From Treponema primitia ZAS-2 (GTDB taxonomy: Bacteria; Spirochaetota; Spirochaetia; Treponematales; Breznakiellaceae), in contig NC_015578.1 in assembly GCF_000214375.1 (NCBI RefSeq), positions 248,001-312,000 of the forward strand: a stretch of 64,000 nt of DNA, read 5' to 3'. Below the pieces are notes generated by a model. The model was given only the letters and a program-made list of their open reading frames with translations. It was not told where the DNA came from and searched no databases. The position numbers and the translations under genes are program-made. Below, in pieces: positions 54,904 to 63,106 of this stretch (within the stretch, counting starts at the first letter, position 1; each line of letters opens with the position of its first letter).

Positions 54904-55080
54904 GCTTCGTACGACAGTTTATATTGATGACACTAATGGCGGTAGTAATATTGTCTATTTTGATGTTGATTATCTGGTAAAAATACCACAGCCATCAATC
55001 GTTGATGCTTTATTAACGGTAAAATCAAGGTCCTATGGTGGATTTGAGTATGTTTGCGTTGAAATGGTACCAGTGCAATA
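54904..55080 (+). pseudogene. Orphan C-terminal gene fragment in the 54678-55216 gap
   Basis: A 59-codon frame without a start codon reads LRTTVYIDDTNGGSNIVYFD, then KIPQPSIVDALLTVKSRSYG, and stops at 55080. The amino acid pattern is protein-like, but I recognise no family. It is probably the tail of a lost gene. The rest of the gap to 55216 shows nothing but AT-rich sequence and the ribosome site of the next gene. Confidence 0.4.
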
Positions 55081-55216
55081 ATTATAAATTAATATTGGTT
55101 CACCATTTTTATTTTTTGAAAATTTATGAGGAAATCAAGGATTGCACCTATAGAATATATCATGTATACTAAAACAACGTAAAGAATGAAGTCAAATAAT
55201 TTGCAGGAGTACTATA

Positions 55217-55810
55217 ATGTATACACGCCGTTTTTGGGTAGACACCGAAACCACCGGACTTGATTCGCGGAAACATTTTGCGTTTCAAATTTCATATCTC
55301 ATTGAAGAAAATAACCGGCTGCTCCTTGAGCGCACCCTGGAAATGCGCCCGGATAATTATAAACAGTTTGAGTTCGACTCGGAGGCCGAAGATGTCCATG
55401 GGTATTCAAAGGAAAAGATTTTGTCCCTCCCTTCTGAATCAGAACAGTTCGGCGTACTTCTTGAAGACCTGCAACAATATGGGGAAAATCGGCTTACCAT
55501 AACCGGGTATAACGTGTCCTTTGATATTTATTTTCTACGAGCCCTTTTTGCGCGGGAAACTGCGTTGCAAGATACTCGGAACGAATCGTCGAAACAGAAA
55601 GCAAAGAAATTTTATGATTACTTTGATTACATGCACTGTGACGTCATGCAGTTGGTCCAGGCCTATCGGGTCGCCGGGAAACTTGATTTGCCCAGTATTG
55701 AACTGGAGAAGGTATGCAGGCATTTCGGTATCAGCACTGAAGGCGCCCACAACAGTATGGCAGATATTGTGAATACCAAGGCGGTTTTTGACCGGCTGGT
55801 TGACAGGTAG
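55217..55810 (+). CDS. DEDDh 3'-5' exonuclease (epsilon/RNase T-like)
   Basis: 197 residues. ExoI DTETTGLD (Asp9/Glu11), ExoII GYNVSFDIYFL (Asp near 102) and ExoIII HNSMADIVNT with the DEDDh His and Asp near 178-183. A GCAGGAG site precedes the ATG. It could serve DNA repair or RNA processing. It is not part of a polymerase operon and lies among nuclease-like genes. Confidence 0.88.
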   Translation: MYTRRFWVDTETTGLDSRKHFAFQISYLIEENNRLLLERTLEMRPDNYKQFEFDSEAEDVHGYSKEKILSLPSESEQFGVLLEDLQQYGENRLTITGYNVSFDIYFLRALFARETALQDTRNESSKQKAKKFYDYFDYMHCDVMQLVQAYRVAGKLDLPSIELEKVCRHFGISTEGAHNSMADIVNTKAVFDRLVDR

Positions 55811-55856
55811 GGTGAGGGGTGATGGGTGATGGGATAGGGTAAATAGGAGGAACGGT

Positions 55857-56531
55857 ATGAAGATTGTAAGTTGGAATTGTGGTAGTACTTTTGGGAAAGG
55901 ATTAACTCCAGGTAAAGGCATTGAAATTCAAAATATTTCTTCAGATGCTGCCATCCTTGTCATTCAGGAAATAAACGAGGATGAATGTAAAAACATTCAT
56001 GGGTTTGAGAATTTCAAATGGTATGGAGATCATTATAATGACGAGCCGGGTGGAATCGCAGTTTTTGTCCAAAAAGGGTATGAAATAAATTTTATTCCAA
56101 AGTCAGAATTTGGAATAAAATTTAGATATGTAATTCCCTTTTCTGTAAAAGGAGAAAAAGAATTTACATTGGTAGCTGTATGGGCAAAAGGAAAACCTTA
56201 TTATTATACAGAATCAATCCTTTTGGCATTGTACGAATATCAAATAAATCATCCTGCAATAATAATTGGAGATTTTAATACAGGTAGTCAAAAAAATAAA
56301 GATTCTTACTATGAATATCTTGAGAAAGGATTAAATAATAAGCAATTTTATAATTGTGATAAAGCCGATGATCCATCATATACATTTTTTAGAGGAGAAA
56401 GATCGTATATTGACGATTATTGCTTTGCTTCTGAAAAGATATCATTGTCGGCTGAATTAATTGTTGTTGACACAGATAAATTTGAAAATCAATCTGATCA
56501 TCGTCCAATTATTGTAGATTTCAATTTTTAA
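55857..56531 (+). CDS. Endonuclease/exonuclease/phosphatase-fold protein
   Basis: 224 residues. The EEP catalytic residues are in order: SWNCG (Asn7), VIQEIN (Glu38), IIGDFNTGS (Asp139/Asn141), SYIDDYCF and SDHRPI (Asp214/His215). Members cut DNA, RNA or phosphoesters in lipids and nucleotides. The leader AATAGGAGGAACGG is shared almost exactly with the paralogue at 59631, evidence of duplication with its control region. Confidence 0.85.
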   Translation: MKIVSWNCGSTFGKGLTPGKGIEIQNISSDAAILVIQEINEDECKNIHGFENFKWYGDHYNDEPGGIAVFVQKGYEINFIPKSEFGIKFRYVIPFSVKGEKEFTLVAVWAKGKPYYYTESILLALYEYQINHPAIIIGDFNTGSQKNKDSYYEYLEKGLNNKQFYNCDKADDPSYTFFRGERSYIDDYCFASEKISLSAELIVVDTDKFENQSDHRPIIVDFNF

Positions 56532-56549
56532 TAAAAAACAGTTTCTTGT

Positions 56550-56587
56550 CAAGAGGACCGGCGCCCCCAATCCTCTTGTCTTTTTTT
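56550..56587 (+). terminator. Rho-independent terminator
   Basis: CAAGAGGA/TCCTCTTG stem, 13-base loop, then TCTTTTTTT. It lies 19 bases after the EEP gene. Confidence 0.85.
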
Positions 56588-56624
56588 ATCAATTCCAGAC
56601 AATAACGCAAAAACCATTCTCACT

Positions 56625-56658
56625 CTATCGTTGTATGATAGATTAACCATTCTATACT
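56625..56658 (+). promoter_or_regulatory. Regulon palindrome 4 with -10 box, upstream of FlhA-like gene
   Basis: CTATC-GTTGTAT-GATAG (56625-56641), then TATACT (56653-56658) after 11 bases. The FlhA-like start is 65 bases downstream. Confidence 0.6.
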
Positions 56659-56722
56659 TGCCGCAGTTTTGAATATTTTAACCGTATCCGTACATTATAG
56701 GGTTATAAAAGGGCTGGGTTGA

Positions 56723-58756
56723 ATGATGTCCGATATCTGGGATTTTTTGTCTAAGAATCTGTTTGGTAACCGCAGAAAATTCTTTATGGCGGTAGTGACA
56801 GTGGGGATGATGCTCCTCATCCCCCTTCCTGCGCCGCTTCTGGACGCCCTCATGGCCATAAACCTGGTTTTAGCCTTGCTCATACTCCTGGTCGCCATCA
56901 ATAAAAGAGCGTCTGTTTTTTTTAGCATATTTCCCTTGATACTTCTGGCATTAACCGTGTTTAACCTTGCGCTGAATGTTTTCTCTAGCAAACTCATACT
57001 GACCCAAGGTTCGGGGTTTAATGGCCACATGATCCGGATCTTTTCTTTCTTTATGGTCGGTTCCGGGGATACCGAAGGTCTCGTGTTAGGGCTTGTTATT
57101 TTTGTCGTGATAATCACGGTCCAGGCAGTAGTTATCATCAAATGCACTACCCATATTGCCGAAGCCGCTACCGGATTTGCCTTAGATGCTCTTCCGGAGA
57201 AACAGGTAGCCATAAAGGCGGGGTACAGCTCCCGGAGAATTACTGAGGAAGAATCTATTGCCCTAGAGAACGAGCTCCAACAGGAGCTTAACTTTTACAG
57301 GGCGATGGGCGGTTCCAGCAGGTTCATATCCGGAAATGTTAAGGTGGGAATCCTACTCATTGCGGCGAATATCTTGGGAGGGATCATCATCGGCACGGTG
57401 ATCCATGGGGAGCCCATCTCCCAGGCAACCGGTCTCTACATCCCCTTCGCTATTGGAAGTGGCCTCCTTTCCTTGTTTCCAGCGCTGTTGGTTTCTACTG
57501 CCACTGGTATTGCTGTAATCCAGTCGGTTTCCAGCGGCGCTTTTAGGGAGGATGTTTCCGCTCGTTCTTCACCCGCCGCCCAGTTGATCATCCTGGCGAT
57601 TCGGTTTGCTGAAAAACAGGCAAAGGATTTTTCTGTGCCAGCCAAGTCTGTAGAGGCAAAGAGTCCCAAACGCGCAGCAGAAGAAATGCCTCCTATAATT
57701 CCACTAGATCCCTTGTCCCTGGAACTTGGCTATAGCCTCATCCCTCTGGTGGATCGGGAAAAGGGTGCGGAACTCCTGGAACGGATTAGCCGGATTCGCC
57801 GGGAAATCGGGTTGGAGCTGGGGCTGGTTTTTTCAGGAATGCGAGTCATCGACAATATTCGGCTGAAATCCTCCGAATACTGTTTCAAGATTCAGGGAAT
57901 GGACGTAGGCCGGGGTAAACTACGGTTGGGACATTGTCTCTGTATTAACCCCGGGGGGGGAAAGGACGAGCTAGGCGGGGAAAAGACCTTGGACCCAAGC
58001 TTCGGTCTTCCGGCGCTCTGGGTAAGCGAAGACAAACGGGATGAGGCGGAACGTCTGGGGTACACCGTTGTTGATCCCCCTTCGATTATCGCCACCCATT
58101 TGACGGAGATTATCAAGCGTCATGCTCCGGAGATTCTGGATCGTCAGAAAACCCAGTCAATCCTGGATGCCCTTGAGAAAGATTACCCCGCAGTGGTGGT
58201 GGAGGCCCAGAAGATTCTTACCCTGGGAGAAATTCAGAAGGTCCTCCAGGCTTTGCTCCGGGAACAGGTTTCTATCCGCAATATGGTAGTTATTCTGGAG
58301 GCGCTGGCAGATTACGGACAGACAGCTAAGACTGCCAAAAATATGCCGTTCCTCATTGAAAATGTCCGGCAGGCCCTTGGTCGACAGATATGTTTGCAAT
58401 ATGCCTCCGACGATCGGATTCTTCGGGTACTCACCCTAAGCCAAAGCCTGGAACAGAATATCCTGGACAGCTCTTTGGAAACCTTTTCGGGGATCGTGTC
58501 CGCCATGGACTCGCCCGCCAGAGCTGCCTGGATCATGGCTCTTTCACGGTCAATAAAAGCCGTACAAGATCAGGCCTGGCATCCGGTGATCCTCTGTTCC
58601 GAGGCGGCCCGGTTCCTGGTTAAGTCTTCAACGGAACGGGAAATTCCGGAACTGGCAGTACTTTCGGTACCGGAGATGGTTTCTGATATCATCGTGAAAG
58701 CGGTGGGGGAAGTAAAAATTGAAGAGAAGAAGCGGCGAAAAAATCATGAAACTTAA
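56723..58756 (+). CDS. Divergent FlhA-family export apparatus protein (orphan)
   Basis: 677 residues, the full FlhA length. About eight helices in the first 290 residues (LIPLPAPLLDALMAINLVLA, VFNLALNVFSSKLIL, a FALDALPEKQVAI loop, FYRAMGGSSRFISGNVKVGI) precede a cytoplasmic domain with the LALQ-like and REQVSIRNMVVILEALADY region typical of FlhA/SctV. The FHIPEP loop normally reads KQMAIDAD; here it is KQVAIKAG, so both conserved Asp residues, including the one matching Salmonella FlhA Asp208, are lost (Lys165). No other flagellar or type III secretion gene lies nearby. A non-exporting or specialised paralogue is likely. Confidence 0.85.
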   Translation: MMSDIWDFLSKNLFGNRRKFFMAVVTVGMMLLIPLPAPLLDALMAINLVLALLILLVAINKRASVFFSIFPLILLALTVFNLALNVFSSKLILTQGSGFNGHMIRIFSFFMVGSGDTEGLVLGLVIFVVIITVQAVVIIKCTTHIAEAATGFALDALPEKQVAIKAGYSSRRITEEESIALENELQQELNFYRAMGGSSRFISGNVKVGILLIAANILGGIIIGTVIHGEPISQATGLYIPFAIGSGLLSLFPALLVSTATGIAVIQSVSSGAFREDVSARSSPAAQLIILAIRFAEKQAKDFSVPAKSVEAKSPKRAAEEMPPIIPLDPLSLELGYSLIPLVDREKGAELLERISRIRREIGLELGLVFSGMRVIDNIRLKSSEYCFKIQGMDVGRGKLRLGHCLCINPGGGKDELGGEKTLDPSFGLPALWVSEDKRDEAERLGYTVVDPPSIIATHLTEIIKRHAPEILDRQKTQSILDALEKDYPAVVVEAQKILTLGEIQKVLQALLREQVSIRNMVVILEALADYGQTAKTAKNMPFLIENVRQALGRQICLQYASDDRILRVLTLSQSLEQNILDSSLETFSGIVSAMDSPARAAWIMALSRSIKAVQDQAWHPVILCSEAARFLVKSSTEREIPELAVLSVPEMVSDIIVKAVGEVKIEEKKRRKNHET

Positions 58757-58801
58757 ACTAAATGTTGCTACATATTATATACAATATTCCAGGATTAACA
58801 A

Positions 58802-59545
58802 ATGAACGATACCCTCTATGATTTATTTCTTCGGCAATTCCAATTAGTACAGGGCCCTCATAAAGACCAGGAAGGAGATGAAATAATACCAACAAACGTA
58901 AAAAAGATATTTGATAAAGTTGTATCAATGATTATTGAGAGTAATGATAATTATGTTACTAAAAATGATTTATTTTTTCTGTTTCATGATGTGACATATA
59001 CCCTTTTCCCTATATGGGAATCAAAAACATTGGTTGACAATGAAACCACAACTAATGTATTGAAAGGTTCTTATGCCAAACCAATTGTATTGGGAAATGA
59101 TACTGAAAATAATATAGATGATTTTATAGCCAGGTATGATATGTTTAATATTAACTCACTTCCGCTTATTGAAATTGCTGGCTTTTTGGGGATAAAAGTT
59201 GTTAAAGAGAAAAAAATTCGTGAGGATTGTGTTGCTTATTATTCCCCTCTGGAAAATATGATAGTTATGGGGACTGATAATCCCCAAGCGTTTTTACATG
59301 AACTCGCACATGCAATAGACTGGACCTTACCAAACAGAGACCTTGATTCAGATATACGTGAAATAATAGCGGAACTTACGGCGGCCTGTCTTTGTACGCT
59401 TTATAATATTCCGGTTTATATGTTTCATTCAAGACTTTATATTAGATATTATGCCAAGGGGAGAAATTTAAAACAATGTGTTATGGATGCTCTAAAAAGG
59501 GTGGAAATGATATATCAGCATATAGAAAAGATACATGGGAGATAA
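58802..59545 (+). CDS. Zinc-metallopeptidase-like protein (HExxH, IrrE/ImmA-type)
   Basis: 247 residues. The zincin motif HELAH (166-170) followed by AID, and Glu191 in IIAELTAACL some 20 residues later, gives the gluzincin arrangement found in ImmA/IrrE and phage-borne peptidases. The first 120 residues are a separate alpha-helical region with no recognised domain. ImmA/IrrE-type proteins cut repressors on stress; a link to the palindromic regulon is possible but unproven. Confidence 0.7.
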   Translation: MNDTLYDLFLRQFQLVQGPHKDQEGDEIIPTNVKKIFDKVVSMIIESNDNYVTKNDLFFLFHDVTYTLFPIWESKTLVDNETTTNVLKGSYAKPIVLGNDTENNIDDFIARYDMFNINSLPLIEIAGFLGIKVVKEKKIREDCVAYYSPLENMIVMGTDNPQAFLHELAHAIDWTLPNRDLDSDIREIIAELTAACLCTLYNIPVYMFHSRLYIRYYAKGRNLKQCVMDALKRVEMIYQHIEKIHGR

Positions 59546-59630
59546 TAGTTTTGGCTTATTGGAAAATTGGATATTTTCTTGACAGGGCTATCGGTGTGGC
59601 GCTATGATATGGGGGAATAGGAGGAACGGG

Positions 59631-60413
59631 ATGAGCAAACTGAGAATTGTTAGTTGGAATTGCCATTATGGATTTAGCGAAGAAAAACAAAAGACAATAA
59701 TGGAGGCAGATATATTTAAGGGTGCAGACATTTATATTATACCAGAATGTAAAAAATCTGACTGGGAACGTCTAAATTACCCTAAACAAAATGCTGATTG
59801 GTATAGCGACGGAAAAGATGCTAAAGATTCGTCAGGCGGTATTAATGAGGAGAGAGATTTAGGCATTGGAATATTTTGTAAAAATGATATTACAATAAAT
59901 CGTTTGGCTAAATATTGGAGCGATGATCCCAGTTTTCGTTATGTTTTACCATACCAAATAAACAAAGATGGAAAAGACTTTATCTTATTCGCTGTCTGGA
60001 CAAAGAACAAGACCGATGTTACAGATCCACTTGATTATGTCCAAAAAGCTCATGCCGCTGTTGATTATTACAAAAATAAAAATTTATTGACGGGAGATGT
60101 AATATTGATAGGGGACTTCAATAGTAACGAAATATGGGATGATTGTTATAAAAGTAATCTTAATCACACAGCTTTGGTAAAAAAGCTCTCGGATTATTAT
60201 ATTGTTAACTCTGCCAAAAAATTCGATAAAGAAAAAATTGAAACATATTTTTACACATACAAATCACAAAAAAAGAAAGTTACAGACGATTACTGTTTTA
60301 TTTCAAAACCATTATTGGAAAAAGTTACAGATTTTCATATTGGAGATTCGAAAGAATGGGTAGAAACAGACCTTTCTGACCACTGCCCTATAATGGTGGA
60401 GTTTACCCTTTAA
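59631..60413 (+). CDS. Endonuclease/exonuclease/phosphatase-fold protein, paralogue
   Basis: 260 residues from ATG 59631, which has AGGAGG six bases upstream; an ATG at 59604 is discarded. RIVSWNCHYGF (Asn), IYIIPECKKS (Glu), VILIGDFNSNE (Asp/Asn), VTDDYCF and DLSDHCPIMVEF (Asp/His) are the EEP residues in order. It shares leader and fold with 55857-56531 but is about 36 residues longer. The two copies flank the FlhA-like and metallopeptidase genes. Confidence 0.85.
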   Translation: MSKLRIVSWNCHYGFSEEKQKTIMEADIFKGADIYIIPECKKSDWERLNYPKQNADWYSDGKDAKDSSGGINEERDLGIGIFCKNDITINRLAKYWSDDPSFRYVLPYQINKDGKDFILFAVWTKNKTDVTDPLDYVQKAHAAVDYYKNKNLLTGDVILIGDFNSNEIWDDCYKSNLNHTALVKKLSDYYIVNSAKKFDKEKIETYFYTYKSQKKKVTDDYCFISKPLLEKVTDFHIGDSKEWVETDLSDHCPIMVEFTL

Positions 60414-60435
60414 GTTACTATCTGCCTAATATTTT

Positions 60436-60469
60436 AAACGGAGGACCGGCATCCCGGCCCTCCGTTTTT
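60436..60469 (+). terminator. Rho-independent terminator
   Basis: AAACGGAGG-A-CCGG, loop CATC, CCGG-C-CCTCCGTTTTT: a strong stem with one mismatch and a T run, 22 bases after the EEP stop. Confidence 0.88.
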
Positions 60470-60498
60470 CCAAAAAAACCTTATAAAATTCATCTACC

Positions 60499-60531
60499 CT
60501 ATCACTCTATGATAGATTGACGGTATATACT
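60499..60531 (+). promoter_or_regulatory. Regulon palindrome 5 with -10 box, upstream of TPR gene 1
   Basis: CTATC-ACTCTAT-GATAG (60499-60515), then TATACT (60526-60531) after 10 bases. The spacer heptamer is identical to that of palindrome 3. Confidence 0.65.
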
Positions 60532-60571
60532 GACATTAACCGTCAAAAGCCATGACCAATGGAGGGATCAA

Positions 60572-61924
60572 ATGTCTAAATACAATCAGGATTTAAATTA
60601 TCTGCTTCGGGGCACAGATATTTCCGATACGGAACTTTTCGAAAAAATCACGGAGGCCGACAGGATAATCCTGGAAAAAAAGGTAAATCCGAAAATATTG
60701 GCCGAGGCATATCTTAAAAAAAGCCAATGCTTATCTATGCTTGGAGCGTATGGAGATGAAGAGGATGATAGGGATTATTCTGAAGAAAGCAAAGAAGCTC
60801 TAGAAAAAGTATTAGAATTATACCCCGGTATGACCGAGGCGATTGTATTATTAGGGGACTTTGCAATAAGGCCATCGGAATCAATAGTAATGTATACCAA
60901 GGCGATTGAATTAAAACCGGATTATGCGGCTGCTTATTGTAAGCGTGGATTTCACTATTACATTTCAGGAAAGTATAATCAGGCTATGGCTGACTATGAC
61001 GAAGCGATACGGCTTAAACCGGATTATGCATGGGCTTATCTTTGCCGGGGAACTAATAGGCATGAATACAATCAGGCAATTGCGGACTTAACTGAGGCAA
61101 TACGCTTAAAACCAAATGATGTGGGAGCTTTTCATAATCGCGGATCTAAATATTTGCGTCATAAGAAGTACGACAAGGCGATTGCTGATTTTACTGAAAC
61201 AATACGCTTAATTCCGGATGATCCCAGATATTTCAATATGCGGGGGCGTGTATATGTTGTTAAAGGGGAGTATGACAATGCAATTAATGACTTCACCGAA
61301 GCAATACGATTAGGGCTGGATTGGCTGGATTATATTTTAGATATTTATTATAACCGGGGAATTGTATATGATGATAATGGCGAATACGAAAAGGCTATTG
61401 CCGACTATACCGAAGTAATACGTCTGAACCCGGAAGGCGCTGTAGAGGCCTACTATAATCGGGGACTATCGTATGCAGCCCTGGGGCAAAATGATAAAGC
61501 TACAACCGATTATGCCGAAGCAAAACATTTGGAGCTATTGAACCGTAAACTTACGTATGAGGGAAAAACTATTAGACGTCTTACTTATTATGATAGTTTT
61601 TTTGTGAGAAGTGATTTAGAAGAAAGGTCGGATAAGATTCTTGCTGATTGTACCAAGGCAATCCGATTACATCCAGGGGAGGCTGCTATCTTTTATGAAC
61701 GGGGAAGATGGTATGATACTTTAAATCAATTTGATAAAGCTATATCCGATTATACTGAAGCAATACGCCTAGACCCGGAGAATGCTGAAAAAGCCTGTTA
61801 TGACCGCGGGCGTATGTATGAATCTCTGGGCTTGCATGATGAGGCTGCATCTGATTATACCGAAGCGCTAAGCCTTTATATAAACAATAGAAAAAAGAAA
61901 GGGCTAACCGCCAGATGGTTTTAA
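60572..61924 (+). CDS. TPR-repeat protein 1
   Basis: 450 residues. The N-terminal module (residues 1-105: YNQDLNYLLRGTDISDTEL, ITEADRIILE, EAYLKKSQCL) is shared with the two downstream paralogues. At least nine TPR units follow, each close to A-x-A-D-Y-T-E-A-I-R-L-x-P (for example KAIADYTEVIRLNPEGAVEA). The protein has no signal peptide, so it acts in the cytoplasm as a protein-binding scaffold. GGAGGG gives a good ribosome site. Confidence 0.88.
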   Translation: MSKYNQDLNYLLRGTDISDTELFEKITEADRIILEKKVNPKILAEAYLKKSQCLSMLGAYGDEEDDRDYSEESKEALEKVLELYPGMTEAIVLLGDFAIRPSESIVMYTKAIELKPDYAAAYCKRGFHYYISGKYNQAMADYDEAIRLKPDYAWAYLCRGTNRHEYNQAIADLTEAIRLKPNDVGAFHNRGSKYLRHKKYDKAIADFTETIRLIPDDPRYFNMRGRVYVVKGEYDNAINDFTEAIRLGLDWLDYILDIYYNRGIVYDDNGEYEKAIADYTEVIRLNPEGAVEAYYNRGLSYAALGQNDKATTDYAEAKHLELLNRKLTYEGKTIRRLTYYDSFFVRSDLEERSDKILADCTKAIRLHPGEAAIFYERGRWYDTLNQFDKAISDYTEAIRLDPENAEKACYDRGRMYESLGLHDEAASDYTEALSLYINNRKKKGLTARWF

Positions 61925-61947
61925 AAAAGAAGGATGATTATTTCACC

Positions 61948-61980
61948 ATATCATCCCATGATAGATTTACGTTATATATT
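61948..61980 (+). promoter_or_regulatory. Regulon palindrome 6 with -10 box, upstream of TPR gene 2
   Basis: ATATC-ATCCCAT-GATAG (61948-61964; first base differs from the consensus), then TATATT (61975-61980) after 10 bases. The following 40 bases match the TPR 1 leader. Confidence 0.55.
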
Positions 61981-62020
61981 GACATCACCCGTCGAAAGCC
62001 GTGGTCAATGGAGGAATCAA

Positions 62021-62896
62021 ATGTCTAAATACACCCAGGAAATAGATTACCTAATCGTGGGGGCAGACATTTCCGAAGAAGAAATCGCGGAAATAATTAC
62101 AGAAGCCGACAGGATAACCCTGGAAAACAAGGAAACTACGGAAAAAATCGCGGAAGCATACCTTAAGAAAAGCCAATGCTTGCAGAAGCTGGAAAAGTAC
62201 AAGGAAAGCGAGTTGGTTATTGAGAAAGCGCTGGAACTGTCGCCCGAAATGGCCGAAGCTATTACCCAGTTGGGAAATATTTTTCGGAATGAAAAAAACT
62301 ATGATGAGGCAATAGCCTACTATACGGAGGCAATACGGCTTAAACCGGATTATGCGGCGGCATTTAACAACCGGGGGGCCAGCTATGACCTCAAGGTTGA
62401 TTTCCTTCAGACAATAGCGGACTATACCGAAGCGATACGCCTAAGACCGGATTATGCAATTGCCTATTATAACCGGGGAAACAAATACAAAGAGCTGGGA
62501 CAGTTTGAGCAAGCCCGAGCGGATTGGGGAGAAGCTATTCGGCTAAAACCATTTTTAAAACATTTGGTAAACAGAGAAATCATCATCTTTTTAAGTGCCT
62601 CTGAGGACACTTCGGATAATGAGGAAATTGAACAGCTTACCCGTGCAATATACCTTAATCCCGATGATGCGACTCTTTTTCATAACCGAGGTTGGTTTTA
62701 TGCCATGTGCGGTGAATATGACAAGACAATTGCCGGTGGGGTCGAAGCTATACGACTTGATCCGGACTCAGCCACTGGTTTTGAAAAACGGGGGAAGGTT
62801 TATGAGAAATTATTGAGAAAGCTTGACAAAGTGGCGAAGCGGCAAGGCTTGAAGAGGATCATTGTAATGGAAGCGATATTACAATTAAATTCATAG
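62021..62896 (+). CDS. TPR-repeat protein 2
   Basis: 291 residues from ATG 62021 behind GGAGG; an upstream ATG at 61934 lies before the promoter and is discarded. The N-terminal module (YTQEIDYLIVGADISEEEIA, ITEADRITLENK, AEAYLKKSQCLQKL) is followed by about five TPR units (YDEAIAYYTEAIRLKPDYAA and similar). The C-terminus is basic. Confidence 0.85.
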   Translation: MSKYTQEIDYLIVGADISEEEIAEIITEADRITLENKETTEKIAEAYLKKSQCLQKLEKYKESELVIEKALELSPEMAEAITQLGNIFRNEKNYDEAIAYYTEAIRLKPDYAAAFNNRGASYDLKVDFLQTIADYTEAIRLRPDYAIAYYNRGNKYKELGQFEQARADWGEAIRLKPFLKHLVNREIIIFLSASEDTSDNEEIEQLTRAIYLNPDDATLFHNRGWFYAMCGEYDKTIAGGVEAIRLDPDSATGFEKRGKVYEKLLRKLDKVAKRQGLKRIIVMEAILQLNS

Positions 62897-62929
62897 TCAG
62901 TTTTGTTTACAAGGATATACTGTAATTAC

Positions 62930-63000
62930 TTGATGCAGAAGGACTAATTGCAGAAAACAAGAAATTCCTGAGAAAATAGCAGAGGCGTATCCTAATGTCT
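62930..63000 (+). pseudogene. Scrap of a further TPR paralogue
   Basis: In the gap between TPR genes 2 and 3, the sequence after a frameshift reads AENK and EIPEKIAEAYP, matching the N-terminal module of its neighbours (EN-x-ET-x-EKIAEAYL). It shows that the array has lost or gained members. Confidence 0.5.
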
Positions 63001-63106
63001 ATAGAATTGTTGCGAATGTTACTTGGTTTGTCTTTTGGGGTATAAATAATGTTTGATTCTAAGAAAATTCCACCTGAAGTTCTTCATTTAGCATCGGAGG
63101 AAGCAA

